Positions 40,664 to 49,977 of a DNA stretch of 64,000 bases are shown one piece after another. How positions within the stretch are numbered: the stretch's first letter is position 1; each line of letters opens with the position of its first letter. Below the pieces are notes generated by a model. That model searched no databases. It saw only the letters and a program-made list of their open reading frames with translations, and was not told where the DNA came from. Origin of the DNA: Clostridium sp. GTDB lineage: Bacteria > Bacillota > Clostridia > Clostridiales > Clostridiaceae. The translations under genes and the position numbers were made by a program. The stretch is taken from positions 1 to 64,000 of the forward strand of contig NZ_JAHAIF010000003.1 of NCBI RefSeq assembly GCF_018372875.1. The letters run 5' to 3'.

Positions 40664-41578
40664 ATGAAAAACATAAAAAAGGTAGTTGGACTTTTTATGT
40701 TGGCTGCTATGATGATAGTTATGCCATATAAAACAATTTCTGCATTAGTGGAAACAAACATAAAAAGAGTAGAAGAAAAAGCAAATACTGTAGAGATATC
40801 CCTTGATAAAATAAATTATGAAGTTAAATCTTTTAGCCTTAGTTTAAAGATAGAAGGAGATGTAACTCTTGATACTTTAACATGGAGTGATACTTTAAAT
40901 GATAAAAGTGTAGTTAAGAATTATAAGTATGATAGTGTAGAGAACGTAGTGGATATCTATGTTACTTCAAGCAAAAACTTAGTTGAATACAGTAATCTTA
41001 AAGTAGCATCTATTAAGGTTAAAGGGGAAATGGATACTAACTATAATATAAATGGTAAGGGTAAATTTAAATTTATCTATTCTGATAAAAATAAAGAAGG
41101 TGAAATGGATAATTTACCATCAAACAGTAATGAAGAGTTTAAATTCATTAAGAAAGTTGATGTACCAGATAATGATAATAACTCAGGACAAGATGGAGAA
41201 AAACCAGATAATGATAATAATTTAGGTCAAGATGGACAAAATCCGGATAATGACAATAATTCAGGTCAAAATGGAGAAAAACCAGATAATGATAATAATT
41301 TAGGCCAAGACGGACAAAATCCAGGTACTGATAATAATCTAGGACAAGATGAAGAAAATAAAGACAATGATTATAATCAGGATAATGAGAATAGCTCTAC
41401 TGATAATAATGAAGAGTCTAATGAGTCTTTAGAAAATAATGATTCAAACAATAAGGAAGATGCATCATCTAATGAAGTAGAAACAAATGATAATTTATTA
41501 AAAAATATTTTTATTGTGTTAATAGTACTTTCAGGTGGAGTTATCTTAATATATAATTTCAAAAAGAGAAAAGCTTAA
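40664..41578 (+). CDS. Membrane-anchored cohesin-like surface protein
   Basis: The 304-aa protein has a signal peptide (1 to about 28) and a beta-rich cohesin-like domain (about 40-165; VEISLDKINYEVKSFSLSLKIEG). An Asn/Asp/Gly-rich linker of tandem PDNDNN.GQDG.. repeats (about 168-225), an acidic Ser/Asn tail, a transmembrane helix (about 281-298) and a KKRK stop-transfer follow. AGGAGG precedes its ATG, 25 bp after the metallopeptidase stop, so they form an operon. It could tether the dockerin-bearing enzyme. The cohesin call is by fold pattern only. Confidence 0.65.
   Translation: MKNIKKVVGLFMLAAMMIVMPYKTISALVETNIKRVEEKANTVEISLDKINYEVKSFSLSLKIEGDVTLDTLTWSDTLNDKSVVKNYKYDSVENVVDIYVTSSKNLVEYSNLKVASIKVKGEMDTNYNINGKGKFKFIYSDKNKEGEMDNLPSNSNEEFKFIKKVDVPDNDNNSGQDGEKPDNDNNLGQDGQNPDNDNNSGQNGEKPDNDNNLGQDGQNPGTDNNLGQDEENKDNDYNQDNENSSTDNNEESNESLENNDSNNKEDASSNEVETNDNLLKNIFIVLIVLSGGVILIYNFKKRKA
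41164..41352 (+). repeat. Tandem coding repeats in the surface-protein linker
   Basis: About four to five in-frame repeats of roughly 42 bp encode variants of PDNDNN(S/L)GQ(D/N)G(E/Q)(K/N). The copies differ mostly at third bases. Such linkers vary in copy number between strains. Confidence 0.8.
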
Positions 41579-41584
41579 TGTAAA

Positions 41585-41613
41585 AGGGTAGCCGTAGGAA
41601 TTATGGCTACTCT
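41585..41613 (+). terminator. Terminator of the surface-protein operon
   Basis: AGGGTAGCC / GGCTACTCT is followed by TTTAT. Confidence 0.7.
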
Positions 41614-41694
41614 TTATATTTAGAAAGCTGGATAGCTAACATATAATTAAGTATAATAGAAATAAGAAACTATATTAGAAAAGGAGAAGATAAA

Positions 41695-42228
41695 ATGGAT
41701 ATTTCAGAAAAGATTTTAAAAGAAGAAGAAAGATATACAGGAAACTTTTTAAAAGTGGCTAATATAGATGTTGAGTTACCTGATGGAAACCTAGCTAGTA
41801 GAGATGTTATTAGACATCCAGGAGCATCTGCAATTTTACCTTTAACTGATAATGGGGAAATAATTCTAGTAAAACAGTTTAGAACAGCATTAAATAAAGT
41901 AATTATTGAAGTGCCAGCTGGAAAGCTAGAAAAAGGTGAAGAACCTATTGTATGTGCAAAAAGAGAACTAGAAGAAGAGACAGGATATAAAGCAAAGGAA
42001 TTTAAATACTTAGGAAAGATATGTACAGTACCAGGCTTTTGTGATGAAATAATTCATTTATATCTTGCAACTGGAATATATGAAGGAGTTAAAGGTGGAG
42101 ATGAAGATGAGTTTACAGAAATCATTAAGGTCTCAATTGAAGAAATGAAAGAAATGGTTAAAAAGGGAGAAATAATAGATACAAAATCAATTAATTGTTT
42201 ATGTCAGTATATGCTTCAATGTGAATAG
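41695..42228 (+). CDS. nudF: ADP-ribose pyrophosphatase (Nudix)
   Basis: Hydrolyses ADP-ribose to AMP and ribose 5-phosphate. The 177-aa protein has a complete Nudix box from G76 to Y98 (G76, E82, R90, E91, E94, E95, G97). AAGGAG precedes the ATG. It is a single-gene unit with its own terminator. This family is often called ADP-ribose pyrophosphatase or YqkG. Confidence 0.92.
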   Translation: MDISEKILKEEERYTGNFLKVANIDVELPDGNLASRDVIRHPGASAILPLTDNGEIILVKQFRTALNKVIIEVPAGKLEKGEEPIVCAKRELEEETGYKAKEFKYLGKICTVPGFCDEIIHLYLATGIYEGVKGGDEDEFTEIIKVSIEEMKEMVKKGEIIDTKSINCLCQYMLQCE

Positions 42229-42229
42229 T

Positions 42230-42272
42230 AAACAGGTTAGTGTAAATTTAATTTTTACGCTAACCTGTTTTT
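42230..42272 (+). terminator. Terminator of nudF
   Basis: A 17-bp stem AAACAGGTTAGTGTAAA / TTTACGCTAACCTGTTT (one wobble) followed by Ts. Confidence 0.9.
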
Positions 42273-42441
42273 GTATTCTTTAGGAAATTATAAAATTTTA
42301 ATAAGTGTATTATTAAGAGTACCATAATTACTAAAATACTAATATTTATAAATTATTCTCTTGGTGATTCTACAAGAAAATATTGGGGCAAAAGCTTCCT
42401 TTAATAGTTATTATATTTACATATTTATGGTTAGGTCTTAT

Positions 42442-42470
42442 GCATAAATTTACTTTTCTAATCATATTAT
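42442..42470 (+). promoter_or_regulatory. Candidate sigma-E promoter of spoIIM
   Basis: GCATAAA (42442-42448), 14 bp, CATATTAT (42463-42470) resembles the sigma-E pattern. It is 30 bp before spoIIM, a sigma-E-dependent gene in Bacillus. The rest of 42273-42441 holds only a copy of the ATTCTTTAGGAAATTATA repeat. Confidence 0.4.
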
Positions 42471-42500
42471 AAGGTATATATACTTTAGGAGGAGTAAGAG

Positions 42501-43133
42501 ATGAAGGGTGCTATGGAAAAAATTAATGAAACTTTTAGAGAAAACAAGATTTACTATTTATTAGTTCTATTGTTCTTTTGTGTAGGAATTGTAATAGGAG
42601 TTTATTTAGTAAAGTATATGAACGAAGGAGATAAAAATGATTTAGCAAGTTACTTTACTGTCTTTGTTAATGGTATAGGTGAAAGACCTGTAGATTATGG
42701 GGTATTATTGTTTGATATAGTTAAAAAGAACTTTATATTAATAATACCAATAATAGTTCTAGGTTTTACATTCTTTGGAACACCTATAATATTAATATTA
42801 GATTTAATAAAAGGATTCACCTTAGGATACACTTTTGGTTTTCTACTTACAACTTTTGAAGGAAGAGGAATTGGACTAGCTTTAGCTGCTACAATTCCAC
42901 AAAATTTAATCTATATTCCATGTTATATTGCTTTAAGTGTATTTGCATTATCAATGTCTACAGAAAAATTAAGAGAAAAGTTTTCAAAGAAGTCTATTCC
43001 TGTAAATATTAATCTAAATGGTATAGGAAGTTATCTTATTGTTTTATTAGGATTATTTGTTTTAGGGGTTATTCTTGAAACTTATGTATGTCCAAGCATA
43101 GTTAAATTTGTGGTTACTAAATTCTATTTATAA
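42501..43133 (+). CDS. spoIIM: Stage II sporulation protein M
   Basis: A component of the SpoIIDMP complex that drives peptidoglycan remodelling during engulfment. The 210-aa protein has about five membrane segments (about 18-38, 78-100, 103-125, 135-155 and 175-200), including the conserved [25 protein letters not shown] precedes ATG 42501. It is followed by a XerD-like gene, an order seen in other Firmicutes. Confidence 0.93.
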   Translation: MKGAMEKINETFRENKIYYLLVLLFFCVGIVIGVYLVKYMNEGDKNDLASYFTVFVNGIGERPVDYGVLLFDIVKKNFILIIPIIVLGFTFFGTPIILILDLIKGFTLGYTFGFLLTTFEGRGIGLALAATIPQNLIYIPCYIALSVFALSMSTEKLREKFSKKSIPVNINLNGIGSYLIVLLGLFVLGVILETYVCPSIVKFVVTKFYL

Positions 43134-43178
43134 AAAGAAAGAAACATAGGAAGATAAATGAAGGGAAAAAGATTAATT

Positions 43179-43193
43179 TGTCGAATATATAAT
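43179..43193 (+). promoter_or_regulatory. 0A box overlapping a TATAAT element
   Basis: TGTCGAA (43179-43185) is a perfect Spo0A box. TATAAT (43188-43193) lies just downstream, 25 bp before the XerD-like start. Spo0A control of that gene is plausible but unproven. Confidence 0.4.
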
Positions 43194-43218
43194 ATAAATA
43201 ATGGTGTAGGAGAGAGCA

Positions 43219-44097
43219 ATGATAGAAATTATAAATAATTATAAAGATTATTTGTTACAAAATGATAAAAGTGAGAACACTGTATATGCTTATGTAACTG
43301 ATGTAAATCTTTATTCTAAGTACCTAGAAAATAAAGAAATGAATCTGTATACCTCAGATAATGTAGCAATAATGGGTTATATACAACATCTCTTAAACCA
43401 AGGTAAATCTGAGCGTTCTATTAATAGAATAGTTATAAGTTTGAGAAGCTTTTATGGCTATTTAAAAAGTAGGTCACTAGTTAATGATATTCCAAAGATA
43501 AGTTATAAGAGCAGTAGAACCACAAAGAAATTACCACAAATTTTAACTGTTGAGGAAGTAGATAAAATAATAAGGTCTGTTGATAAAGATGGCCCAAAGG
43601 GAATTAGAGATAATGCACTTTTAGAATTAATGTATGCAACAGGGATGAAGGTATCAGAATTGATATCTGTAAATGTTGAAGATGTAAATTTAGATTTATC
43701 ATTTGTAAAATGTATAGATAATAAGCATTTTGAAAGGCTTATTCCTATAGGAAGAAGTGCTTGTAGGGCAATTGAAGAATATCTTGCAATAAGAGATCAA
43801 GTTGCAGATGCAGGAGTAACAAATCTTTTTGTAAATCTTAATGGCCAAAAGTTAACAAGACAAGGCATATGGAGAATAGTAAAAGAGTATTCCCATAGAG
43901 CAGGAATTGATAAGGATGTTAATCTTAATACATTTAGACATTCCTTTGCAGTGCACTTACTTCAAAATGGAGCTAATGTTAGGGCAGTGCAAAAGTTACT
44001 TGGAAATCAAGTGTTAACTTATATGGATACCTATTATGAAATAATAAATAGTGATAAAATTAATTTAATCTATCGTAATACTCATCCTAGAGCATAA
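43219..44097 (+). CDS. XerD-like tyrosine recombinase-fold protein with altered catalytic residues
   Basis: The 292-aa protein has the complete fold: N-terminal SAM-like domain (about 1-85) and catalytic domain (about 100-285). However, the first catalytic Arg is Lys (K144 in ATGMKVSEL), the box II His is Asn (N237 in NTFRHSF) and the box III His is Asn (N263 in LLGNQVL). R240, H241 and the probable nucleophile Y272 remain. It may be catalytically weak or inactive. GGAGAG precedes the ATG. Position after spoIIM matches Firmicute xerD loci. Whether it still supports dif recombination is open. Confidence 0.8.
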   Translation: MIEIINNYKDYLLQNDKSENTVYAYVTDVNLYSKYLENKEMNLYTSDNVAIMGYIQHLLNQGKSERSINRIVISLRSFYGYLKSRSLVNDIPKISYKSSRTTKKLPQILTVEEVDKIIRSVDKDGPKGIRDNALLELMYATGMKVSELISVNVEDVNLDLSFVKCIDNKHFERLIPIGRSACRAIEEYLAIRDQVADAGVTNLFVNLNGQKLTRQGIWRIVKEYSHRAGIDKDVNLNTFRHSFAVHLLQNGANVRAVQKLLGNQVLTYMDTYYEIINSDKINLIYRNTHPRA

Positions 44098-44150
44098 TAA
44101 TTTTATAAAATTTACAAAAGATAAGTATAGAATAGAAAGGAGTTTTACTT

Positions 44151-45320
44151 ATGAAAAGAGTAGTACTTATAGTTTTAGATAGTGTTGGAGTAGGAGAGAT
44201 GCCTGATGCCCAAATGTATGGAGATAAAGGAAGTCATACTTTAGACCATACTTTTGAAGCTTGCAACGGACTTAATATACCAAACTTAAAGAAGTTAGGT
44301 CTTGGTAATATTGAGGGTGTTAAGGCGTTAGGAAAGGAAGAAAGTGTTATTGGTGCCTTTGGAAAGGGTAGTGAGAAATCAATTGGTAAAGATACAGTAA
44401 CAGGACATTGGGAAATTGGAGGAGTAATTCTTGATAAGCCTCTAAATACTTATCCTGATGGTTTCTCAGATAAAATAATAAATGAGTTTAAGGAAAAAGC
44501 AAAGATAGATGGGATTTTAGGTAATAAGGTCGCCTCTGGAACTGCAATTATCGAAGAGCTAGGAGAAGAACATGTAAAGACAGGATATCCAATAATATAT
44601 ACCTCAGCTGATAGTGTATTCCAAATAGCTGCACATGAAGAGGTTATTGGGTTAGATAACCTTTATAAAATGTGTGAAATAGCAAGAGAAATGTTAGTTG
44701 GAGAAGATGTTGTTGGTAGAGTAATTGCTAGACCTTTTGTTGGAGAAGTTGGATCATTTAAAAGAACTTCAAACAGAAGAGATTACGCTTTAGATCCATT
44801 TGGTAAGACAGCTTTAGAATATATAAAAGAAAATGGGATGAGTGTAGCAGCTGTTGGAAAAATAGAAGATATATATAATGGAAAAGGCGTTACAGAGGCT
44901 GTTCACATAAAAAATAACATGGATGGAGTTGATAAGACTCTAGAATACATGGATAAGATTGATAATGGGTTAATATTCACAAATTTAGTGGATTTTGATA
45001 TGCTTTATGGTCACAGAAATGATCCAAAAGGATATGGAAAAGCCATAGAGGATTTTGATGGCAGACTTAATGAAATATATTCAAAGCTAAGAGATGAAGA
45101 TATTTTAATTATTACAGCTGACCATGGGTGTGACCCTACAACAGAAAGTACAGATCATTCTAGAGAGTACATACCAATACTTGTATATGGTAAAAAAGTT
45201 AAGGGTGGAACTGAATTAGGAATAAGAGATTCCTTCACTGATATAGGAAAAAGTATTTTGCATTACTTAGGAATAGATAATAACTTAGAAGGTAAATCCT
45301 TTATAAGTGAGATTATCTAG
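44151..45320 (+). CDS. deoB: Phosphopentomutase
   Basis: Interconverts (deoxy)ribose 1- and 5-phosphate in nucleoside catabolism. The 389-aa alkaline-phosphatase-fold enzyme shows [15 protein letters not shown] with the metal Asp near residue 10, the phospho-Thr region [13 protein letters not shown] (about 82-94) and the metal site TADHGCDPT (about 323-331). AAAGGAG precedes the ATG. It is cotranscribed with pdp, 20 bp downstream. Confidence 0.96.
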   Translation: MKRVVLIVLDSVGVGEMPDAQMYGDKGSHTLDHTFEACNGLNIPNLKKLGLGNIEGVKALGKEESVIGAFGKGSEKSIGKDTVTGHWEIGGVILDKPLNTYPDGFSDKIINEFKEKAKIDGILGNKVASGTAIIEELGEEHVKTGYPIIYTSADSVFQIAAHEEVIGLDNLYKMCEIAREMLVGEDVVGRVIARPFVGEVGSFKRTSNRRDYALDPFGKTALEYIKENGMSVAAVGKIEDIYNGKGVTEAVHIKNNMDGVDKTLEYMDKIDNGLIFTNLVDFDMLYGHRNDPKGYGKAIEDFDGRLNEIYSKLRDEDILIITADHGCDPTTESTDHSREYIPILVYGKKVKGGTELGIRDSFTDIGKSILHYLGIDNNLEGKSFISEII

Positions 45321-45340
45321 AGATAGGAGGACTGTGGCAT

Positions 45341-46645
45341 ATGAGAATGTACGATGTCATATTGAAAAAAAGAAGAGGAGAAGAACTATCTAAGGAAGAG
45401 ATAGACTTTTTCATTCAAGGATTTACAAAGGGAGAAATACCTGATTATCAAGCATCAGCCTTGCTTATGTCAATTTTCTTTAATAGTATGAGTAAGAGAG
45501 AAACAGCAGACTTTACAATGTCTATGGTTCACTCTGGAGAAACTTTAAACCTAGATAAAATCCAAGGAATTAAAGTTGATAAGCATTCAACAGGCGGAGT
45601 TGGTGATACTACTACTATACTTTTAGCACCTATGGTAGCTTCATGTGGAGTGCCAGTTGCAAAAATGAGCGGTAGAGGACTTGGTCATACAGGTGGAACA
45701 ATTGATAAACTTGAATCATTTAAAGGGTTTTCTGTAGAGCTTTCAGAAGAAAAGTTCATGGAAAATGTAAATGATATAGGAATAGCAGTAATTGGCCAAA
45801 CAGCTAATTTAGCACCTGCTGATAAGAAACTATATGCTTTAAGAGATGTAACTGCTACAGTTGATAACATGCCTCTTATAGCATCAAGTATAATGAGCAA
45901 AAAAATAGCTTCAGGTGCAGATGGAATAGTTCTTGATGTTAAGGTTGGAGATGGAGCATTTATGAAAACTCCAGAGGATGCAAAGGCTTTAGCAGAAGAA
46001 ATGGTTTCTATAGGTAAAAATGTAGGAAGAAATACAATAGCAGTAATTTCAGATATGGATCAACCATTAGGATATGCTATTGGTAATGCATTAGAAATAA
46101 AGGAAGCTATTGATACATTAAAAGGAAATGGTCCTAAAGACTTGCTTGAACTAGCATTAACTTTAGGAAGTAATATGCTTATTTTAGCTAATAAAGTTCA
46201 AAGCTTTGAAGAAGGAAAGCAACTTCTTTTAGAAAATATTAAAAATGGTAAAGCTTTAGAAAAGCTAAAGGAATTTGTTAAGGCACAAGGTGGAGATCCA
46301 GCTTGCGTTGATAATACAGATATTTTACCTAAGGCTAAATATATTATAGAAGTTAAAGCTAATAAGTCTGGAACAATTTCAAAAATTCATGCTGAAGAAA
46401 TGGGCTTAACAGCAATGGAGTTAGGTGCAGGAAGAGCAACAAAGGAAAGTGTTATAGATTTAGCTGTAGGGATTGTTTTATGTAAGAAAAGAGGAGAAAA
46501 GGTATCTGAAGGAGACATCTTAGCTAGAATATATGCTAACGATGAAAATAAAGGACATAAAGCTGTTGAGAAGATACTTAGGGATATCCAAATTTCTGAT
46601 GAATATGAAGAAAAGATTCCATTAATATATGATATAATACGTTAA
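45341..46645 (+). CDS. pdp: Pyrimidine-nucleoside phosphorylase
   Basis: Phosphorolysis of thymidine, uridine and deoxyuridine. The 434-aa protein has the dimeric nucleoside phosphorylase II layout and the signature [17 protein letters not shown] (about 110-126), plus phosphate-binding [12 protein letters not shown] (about 81-92). GGAGG precedes ATG 45341. It pairs with deoB here and deoC at 51607 in deoxynucleoside salvage. Confidence 0.95.
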   Translation: MRMYDVILKKRRGEELSKEEIDFFIQGFTKGEIPDYQASALLMSIFFNSMSKRETADFTMSMVHSGETLNLDKIQGIKVDKHSTGGVGDTTTILLAPMVASCGVPVAKMSGRGLGHTGGTIDKLESFKGFSVELSEEKFMENVNDIGIAVIGQTANLAPADKKLYALRDVTATVDNMPLIASSIMSKKIASGADGIVLDVKVGDGAFMKTPEDAKALAEEMVSIGKNVGRNTIAVISDMDQPLGYAIGNALEIKEAIDTLKGNGPKDLLELALTLGSNMLILANKVQSFEEGKQLLLENIKNGKALEKLKEFVKAQGGDPACVDNTDILPKAKYIIEVKANKSGTISKIHAEEMGLTAMELGAGRATKESVIDLAVGIVLCKKRGEKVSEGDILARIYANDENKGHKAVEKILRDIQISDEYEEKIPLIYDIIR

Positions 46646-46653
46646 TAATAAAT

Positions 46654-46702
46654 AGCTGTCTCATAGATGATTAAAATCACCTGTGTAGACAGTTTTTTTG
46701 TT
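46654..46702 (+). terminator. Terminator of the deoB-pdp operon
   Basis: CTGTCT..AGACAG arms with an irregular middle are followed by seven Ts. Confidence 0.7.
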
Positions 46703-46715
46703 TGAATTTATATAA

Positions 46716-46722
46716 TTCGACA
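46716..46722. promoter_or_regulatory. 0A box upstream of dacF
   Basis: TTCGACA is the reverse complement of the Spo0A box TGTCGAA. It lies 55 bp before the start of the carboxypeptidase gene. Confidence 0.35.
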
Positions 46723-46777
46723 AAGTGTGATATTTTTTTATTACTTGGAAACAATATTCTTGAAGGGAGGAAGATAA

Positions 46778-47959
46778 ATGAGTAAGAAAATAATTAAACA
46801 AATCTCTTTATCATTAATGATTATACTATCTATTTTATTATTACCTGCAGGAATATTAACAAGTGCTAAGGAAGAAGAGTCAAAAGGTGGAGGAGTAAAT
46901 AGTATAGAAGCAAAATCATATTTACTTATGGAACCTATTTCAGGAAAAATTCTATATGAAAACAACATAGATGAAAAGTTTGCTCCAGCTTCTGTAACAA
47001 AAATAATGACTATGCTATTAACTATGGAGGCTGTAGATAGTGGCAAAATTAAATTAGATGATAAGGTAACATGTAGCGAAAATGCAAAGAAAATGGGCGG
47101 AAGCACAATGTTACTTGATACAGGAGAAGTTAGAACAGTAGAAGAGTTATTAAAAGGTGTAGCAATAGCATCTGGTAATGATGCTGCTGTAGCTTTAGCT
47201 GAATACTTAGGTGGCACTGAAGAAGATTTTGTAAACATGATGAACAAAAGATGCCAAGAATTAGGTATGAAAAATACTACATTTAAAAATTGTAATGGAC
47301 TTCCATGTGAAGGGCATCTTTCAACAGCAAGAGATATAGCATTAATGTCTCGTGAATTATTAAAACATCCAACTATATTAAAATATTCAGGAACTTATAT
47401 GGAAACAATCTCTGAAGGAAGAAAATCTCCAATTGAATTAGTTAACCATAATAAGCTTGTAAGATTTTTTGAAGGCTGTGATGGATTAAAAACTGGATTT
47501 ACTAATGAAGCTAAGTATTGTATTTCAGCCACTGCAAAAAGAAGTGGAGTAAGAATGTTAGCTGTAATTATGGGAGCACCTACATATAAAATTAGAAATA
47601 GAGATGCAGGAATATTAATGAATTATGGATTCTCTAAATATGAAGGGAAGAAACTTGTATCTAAGGATGAAGATGTAGATAAGGTACAAATGGGTAAACA
47701 AACTGATAGATTCTTTATGGCTAAGGCTAAGGATGATTTAGAAGTTGTAGTACCAAAGGGAAATAGCGGTGAATTAGTTAAGAAGGTCGTTATGGACGAA
47801 ACTAAGGATGAATATAAAGCAGGCGATATAGTAGGTAAATGTGAAGTATACCTTGGAGAAGAAAAGGTAGGAGAAGTTAAGATTTATTGTGATAGAGATG
47901 TTAAGAAGGGTGGAATCTTTGATTCTATCAAGTATAATATAAAGAATATATTTAATTAA
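46778..47959 (+). CDS. dacF: D-alanyl-D-alanine carboxypeptidase (DacF type)
   Basis: A penicillin-binding protein that removes terminal D-Ala from peptidoglycan stem peptides. The 393-aa protein has a signal peptide (about 1-30), the catalytic SxxK (S72, K75), SGN (S132, N134) and KTG (K238-G240) motifs, and a PBP5-type C-terminal beta domain (about 290-393). GGGAGG precedes the ATG. A nearby 0A box and the sporulation neighbourhood fit a DacF-like role. Confidence 0.9.
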   Translation: MSKKIIKQISLSLMIILSILLLPAGILTSAKEEESKGGGVNSIEAKSYLLMEPISGKILYENNIDEKFAPASVTKIMTMLLTMEAVDSGKIKLDDKVTCSENAKKMGGSTMLLDTGEVRTVEELLKGVAIASGNDAAVALAEYLGGTEEDFVNMMNKRCQELGMKNTTFKNCNGLPCEGHLSTARDIALMSRELLKHPTILKYSGTYMETISEGRKSPIELVNHNKLVRFFEGCDGLKTGFTNEAKYCISATAKRSGVRMLAVIMGAPTYKIRNRDAGILMNYGFSKYEGKKLVSKDEDVDKVQMGKQTDRFFMAKAKDDLEVVVPKGNSGELVKKVVMDETKDEYKAGDIVGKCEVYLGEEKVGEVKIYCDRDVKKGGIFDSIKYNIKNIFN

Positions 47960-47962
47960 TTT

Positions 47963-47997
47963 AAAGGTGATAGAGGTGTACTTCTATCACCTTTTTA
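47963..47997 (+). terminator. Terminator of dacF
   Basis: AAAGGTGATAG / CTATCACCTTT followed by Ts. Confidence 0.85.
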
Positions 47998-48077
47998 GCT
48001 TGTCTAATTAACTCAAAATTGGTATTATAATAAGGTATGACTAAATGTATGAAATAGAAGAGTAAGGTGGAATTTTA

Positions 48078-48827
48078 ATGGAATTACCTAAGATTAAAGT
48101 GGCTGATTTTGAAGGGCCCTTTGACTTATTGCTGCATTTAATAAAAAAGAATAAAATGAATATCTATAATGTTGAGATATATAAGGTTACTAATCAATAT
48201 CTAAGATATTTAGATGAGATGAAGGAAATGGATCTTGAGATAACTTCTGAATTTATAGTAGTTGCTGCAACTTTAATAGAGATAAAATCTAAGACTCTTC
48301 TTCCTAAGCATAAGGTTGAAGAGGAAGATGAAGAAGATATAGAAAAGAAGTTATTAGAAAAGCTTATTATCTATAAAAAGATTAAAGAAGCAACTGAGTT
48401 CTTTAAAGGAAAGTATACAAGTTCTGGTAGTATTTATACTAAGAAGCCAGAAGTAATAGAAGAGATTAAAGGACCAGTAGATAATGATGAATTATTAAGA
48501 AATGTAACCTTACTTGATTTATATAATATTTATAATAATCTTCTGGAAATATATTTGAATAAACAAAATAAAGGAAATGTAATACAGAAGAAAATATATG
48601 TTGATAAATATAAGATAGAAGATAAATTTGATTATCTTTTTGAAAAGTTAAAAGAAAAAAAGATTACAGAGTTTTCAGACCTTATGATGGAATGTGAATG
48701 TAAACTTGAATGTGTTGTTACCTTCTTAGCACTTTTAGAACTTATGAAACAAAGAATGGTGAAGGTATATCAAACAGGAAGCTTTGGAGAAATATTAATT
48801 GAAAGGAATGAAGAAGAGGTTGAATAA
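48078..48827 (+). CDS. scpA: Segregation and condensation protein A
   Basis: The kleisin subunit of the Smc-ScpAB condensin. The 249-aa protein has the N-terminal FEGPFDLLLHLIKKNKMNIYNVEI signature, an acidic middle and a C-terminal winged helix (about 185-245). AAGGTGG precedes ATG 48078. It overlaps scpB by about 20 bases in another frame. Confidence 0.95.
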   Translation: MELPKIKVADFEGPFDLLLHLIKKNKMNIYNVEIYKVTNQYLRYLDEMKEMDLEITSEFIVVAATLIEIKSKTLLPKHKVEEEDEEDIEKKLLEKLIIYKKIKEATEFFKGKYTSSGSIYTKKPEVIEEIKGPVDNDELLRNVTLLDLYNIYNNLLEIYLNKQNKGNVIQKKIYVDKYKIEDKFDYLFEKLKEKKITEFSDLMMECECKLECVVTFLALLELMKQRMVKVYQTGSFGEILIERNEEEVE

Positions 48828-49428
48828 ATTTGACATAGGACAATTCGAGTTTAAGGAAGTATCAAGAAAAGATACTCAAAAAGGAATAATTGAAGCAATG
48901 CTATTTGTAAGTGGAGAACCTCTATCATTAAGAGATATAGCAATTAACCTTGAAGCTACTCCTAAATATGTAGAAGAGTTATTAGAAGAAATGATTAAGG
49001 AATATGATGAAATATCAAGAGGAATAAAGCTTATATCTATAAATGGTGCTTATCAATTAGTTACTAAGGCAGAACATAGCGATTATATACAAAAATTATT
49101 AAAGAAGAATAAAAGACAGTCTCTTTCACAGGCTTCATTAGAAAGTCTTGCGATAGTTGCATATAAACAACCTATTACAAGAATAGATATTGATGAAATA
49201 AGAGGGGTTAAGTCTGATAGTGCCCTTCAAAAGCTTATAGAGAAGGACTTAATAAAAGAAGTTGGAAGATTAGAGGTTCCAGGTAGACCAATTCTTTATG
49301 GTACAACAGAAGAATTCTTAAGACAGTTTGGATTACATGACCTTAAAGAACTTCCATCGCTTGACCTGTATGCTGTAGAAGAAGAGGAAGAACTTGAAGA
49401 AGAGATTGTTTTAGATAGTGAAGAATAA
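48808..49428 (+). CDS. scpB: Segregation and condensation protein B
   Basis: ScpB dimers bind ScpA in the condensin complex. The 206-aa protein has two winged-helix domains: KGIIEAMLFVSGEPLSLRDIA (about 22-42) and ASLESLAIVAYKQPITRIDIDEIRGVKSDSAL. The exact start is uncertain: ATG 48808 sits one base from AAAGGA, and TTG 48799 or TTG 48820 are alternatives. All lie inside the scpA 3' end. The C terminus is acidic. Confidence 0.92.
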   Translation: MKKRLNKFDIGQFEFKEVSRKDTQKGIIEAMLFVSGEPLSLRDIAINLEATPKYVEELLEEMIKEYDEISRGIKLISINGAYQLVTKAEHSDYIQKLLKKNKRQSLSQASLESLAIVAYKQPITRIDIDEIRGVKSDSALQKLIEKDLIKEVGRLEVPGRPILYGTTEEFLRQFGLHDLKELPSLDLYAVEEEEELEEEIVLDSEE

Positions 49429-49433
49429 ATAAT

Positions 49434-49475
49434 TAGGGATATTAGAATTATTAATTGTAATTCTAATATCCCTTT
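49434..49475. terminator. Terminator between scpB and gerW
   Basis: A perfect 16-bp stem AGGGATATTAGAATTA / TAATTCTAATATCCCT followed by TTTAAT. It probably also serves the convergent gerW gene. Confidence 0.85.
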
Positions 49476-49491
49476 AATATTGAGAGGAGAA

Positions 49492-49977
49492 TTATTGGTT
49501 ATCTAAATGGATTGATTTATCTGTTGATTCAAAATCATCAGGATATAGGTCTACATCAGGTGTTGTGTTACTAGAAGATTGTTCATTGCAACCTCCAGAA
49601 TTTTTAAATAAGTCTTTAACCATATCTATAATTTGTGGTACAGTATCAACAATCCTATCATATGTATTATCTTGTTCTACAGGCATTAATCTAACAGCAT
49701 TATCTTTTACTACTAGGAAAGCTACAGGTTTAACTGATACTCCAGCACCTGAACCACCACCAAATGGGTAGTCACTGTTAGAGTTTACTTTCGTGTTAGC
49801 TTCTCCAAATTCAGAACCACCAGATGCAAATCCAAAGGATACTTTAGAAATTGGAATAATACAGCTACCATCTTTAGTTTCAACAACATCACCTATAACA
49901 GTATTTACATCAACCATATCTCTTAAGTTTTCCATAGTACTTTTCATTAAAGTTTCTACTGGATGTTCATTATTCAT
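49492..49977 (-). CDS. gerW: GerW/YtfJ family sporulation protein
   Basis: A sporulation protein that in Bacillus is needed for germination via the inner-membrane receptors and lipid-associated protection. The 161-aa protein matches the family: N-terminal PVETLMKSTMENLRDMVDVNTVIGDVV, then KVSFGFASGGSEFG and GGGSGAGVSVKPVAFLVV. The Asp/Ser-rich tail is variable. The start overlaps the end of the upstream membrane gene; together they form the ytfI-ytfJ pair. Confidence 0.9.
   Translation of the reverse strand: MNNEHPVETLMKSTMENLRDMVDVNTVIGDVVETKDGSCIIPISKVSFGFASGGSEFGEANTKVNSNSDYPFGGGSGAGVSVKPVAFLVVKDNAVRLMPVEQDNTYDRIVDTVPQIIDMVKDLFKNSGGCNEQSSSNTTPDVDLYPDDFESTDKSIHLDNQ

Noticed and set aside
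41164..41352. CRISPR-like array
   Set aside because: The repeats are contiguous, in frame and encode a low-complexity linker. There are no spacers and no cas genes.
46741..47247. Minus-strand frame opposite dacF
   Set aside because: The dacF frame has all catalytic motifs and a good start. The reverse frame lacks a ribosome binding site and any domain.
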